From Nitrospinota bacterium (GTDB taxonomy: Bacteria > Nitrospinota_A > UBA7883), in contig JAOUNV010000183.1 of assembly GCA_029880775.1 (NCBI GenBank), positions 1 to 5,109 on the forward strand: 5,109 nt of DNA, read 5' to 3'. A model generated the notes under the pieces. It was not told the origin of the DNA. It saw nothing but the letters and a program-made list of their open reading frames with translations, and made no database searches. The translations under genes and the position numbers were made by a program. Below are positions 5,076 through 5,109 of this stretch, piece by piece. How positions within the stretch are numbered: the stretch's first letter is position 1; every line of letters begins with the position of its first letter.

Positions 5076-5109
5076 ATGACATTCAGGCTGGCCATTGCCC
5101 AGGTGAACC
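5076..5109 (+). CDS. Start of a carbon-nitrogen hydrolase-type protein, probably glutamine-dependent NAD+ synthetase (cut off by window edge)
   Basis: The ATG at 5076 opens a frame reading MTFRLAIAQVN before the window ends. This matches the first beta strand of the nitrilase-like glutaminase domain that begins glutamine-dependent NAD+ synthetase (NadE), typically M-x-RIALAQINP. That enzyme amidates nicotinic acid adenine dinucleotide in the cytoplasm. GAGG at 5061-5064 lies 11 bases upstream and supports the start. Other nitrilase-superfamily amidohydrolases begin similarly, so with 11 residues the family is likely and the exact enzyme uncertain. It is divergent from nirS and need not be functionally linked. 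Confidence 0.5.
   Translation, partial: MTFRLAIAQVN

Overview
This window carries a denitrification (nitrite respiration) gene cluster read leftward on the minus strand. It comprises a cytochrome cd1 nitrite reductase (nirS, 2833-4446), a NirN-type cd1 protein with an extra C-terminal cytochrome c domain (988-2757), and the radical SAM heme d1 biosynthesis protein NirJ (1-980, cut by the window edge). At the far right, a plus-strand gene that looks like glutamine-dependent NAD+ synthetase starts at 5076 and runs out after 11 codons.

The organism is a Gram-negative-type bacterium with periplasmic c-type cytochromes: NirS and the NirN-like protein each have a Sec signal peptide followed by a CxxCH heme site. 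The lineage cannot be fixed from the sequence. The genes are moderately GC-rich and start behind strong purine Shine-Dalgarno sites, and the gene order nirS-nirN-nirJ differs from the Pseudomonas nirSMCFDLGHJEN layout. nirE, nirF and nirDLGH are not visible and may lie beyond position 1.

The genes form one coherent pathway. NirS reduces nitrite to nitric oxide and needs heme d1. NirJ acts in heme d1 synthesis, removing side chains from the porphyrin precursor. NirN makes the last dehydrogenation (dihydro-heme d1 to heme d1) and passes the cofactor to NirS. nirS and nirN are separated by 75 bp holding a strong RNA hairpin that may set a high nirS to low biosynthesis ratio. nirN and nirJ are 7 bp apart and are probably translationally coupled.

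The 629-bp gap between nirS and the divergent plus-strand gene (4447-5075) is AT-rich and has no convincing gene. It holds several inverted repeats, a 14-bp dyad with the spacing of a Crp/Fnr-family site, and a 13/14 direct repeat. It is the probable control region for both directions. The most notable points are the second cytochrome c domain on NirN, the short N-terminus of NirS (no room for the distal Tyr arm), and the intercistronic hairpin. Comparisons with known NirS, NirN and NirJ proteins were made by eye from memory, not by a database search.
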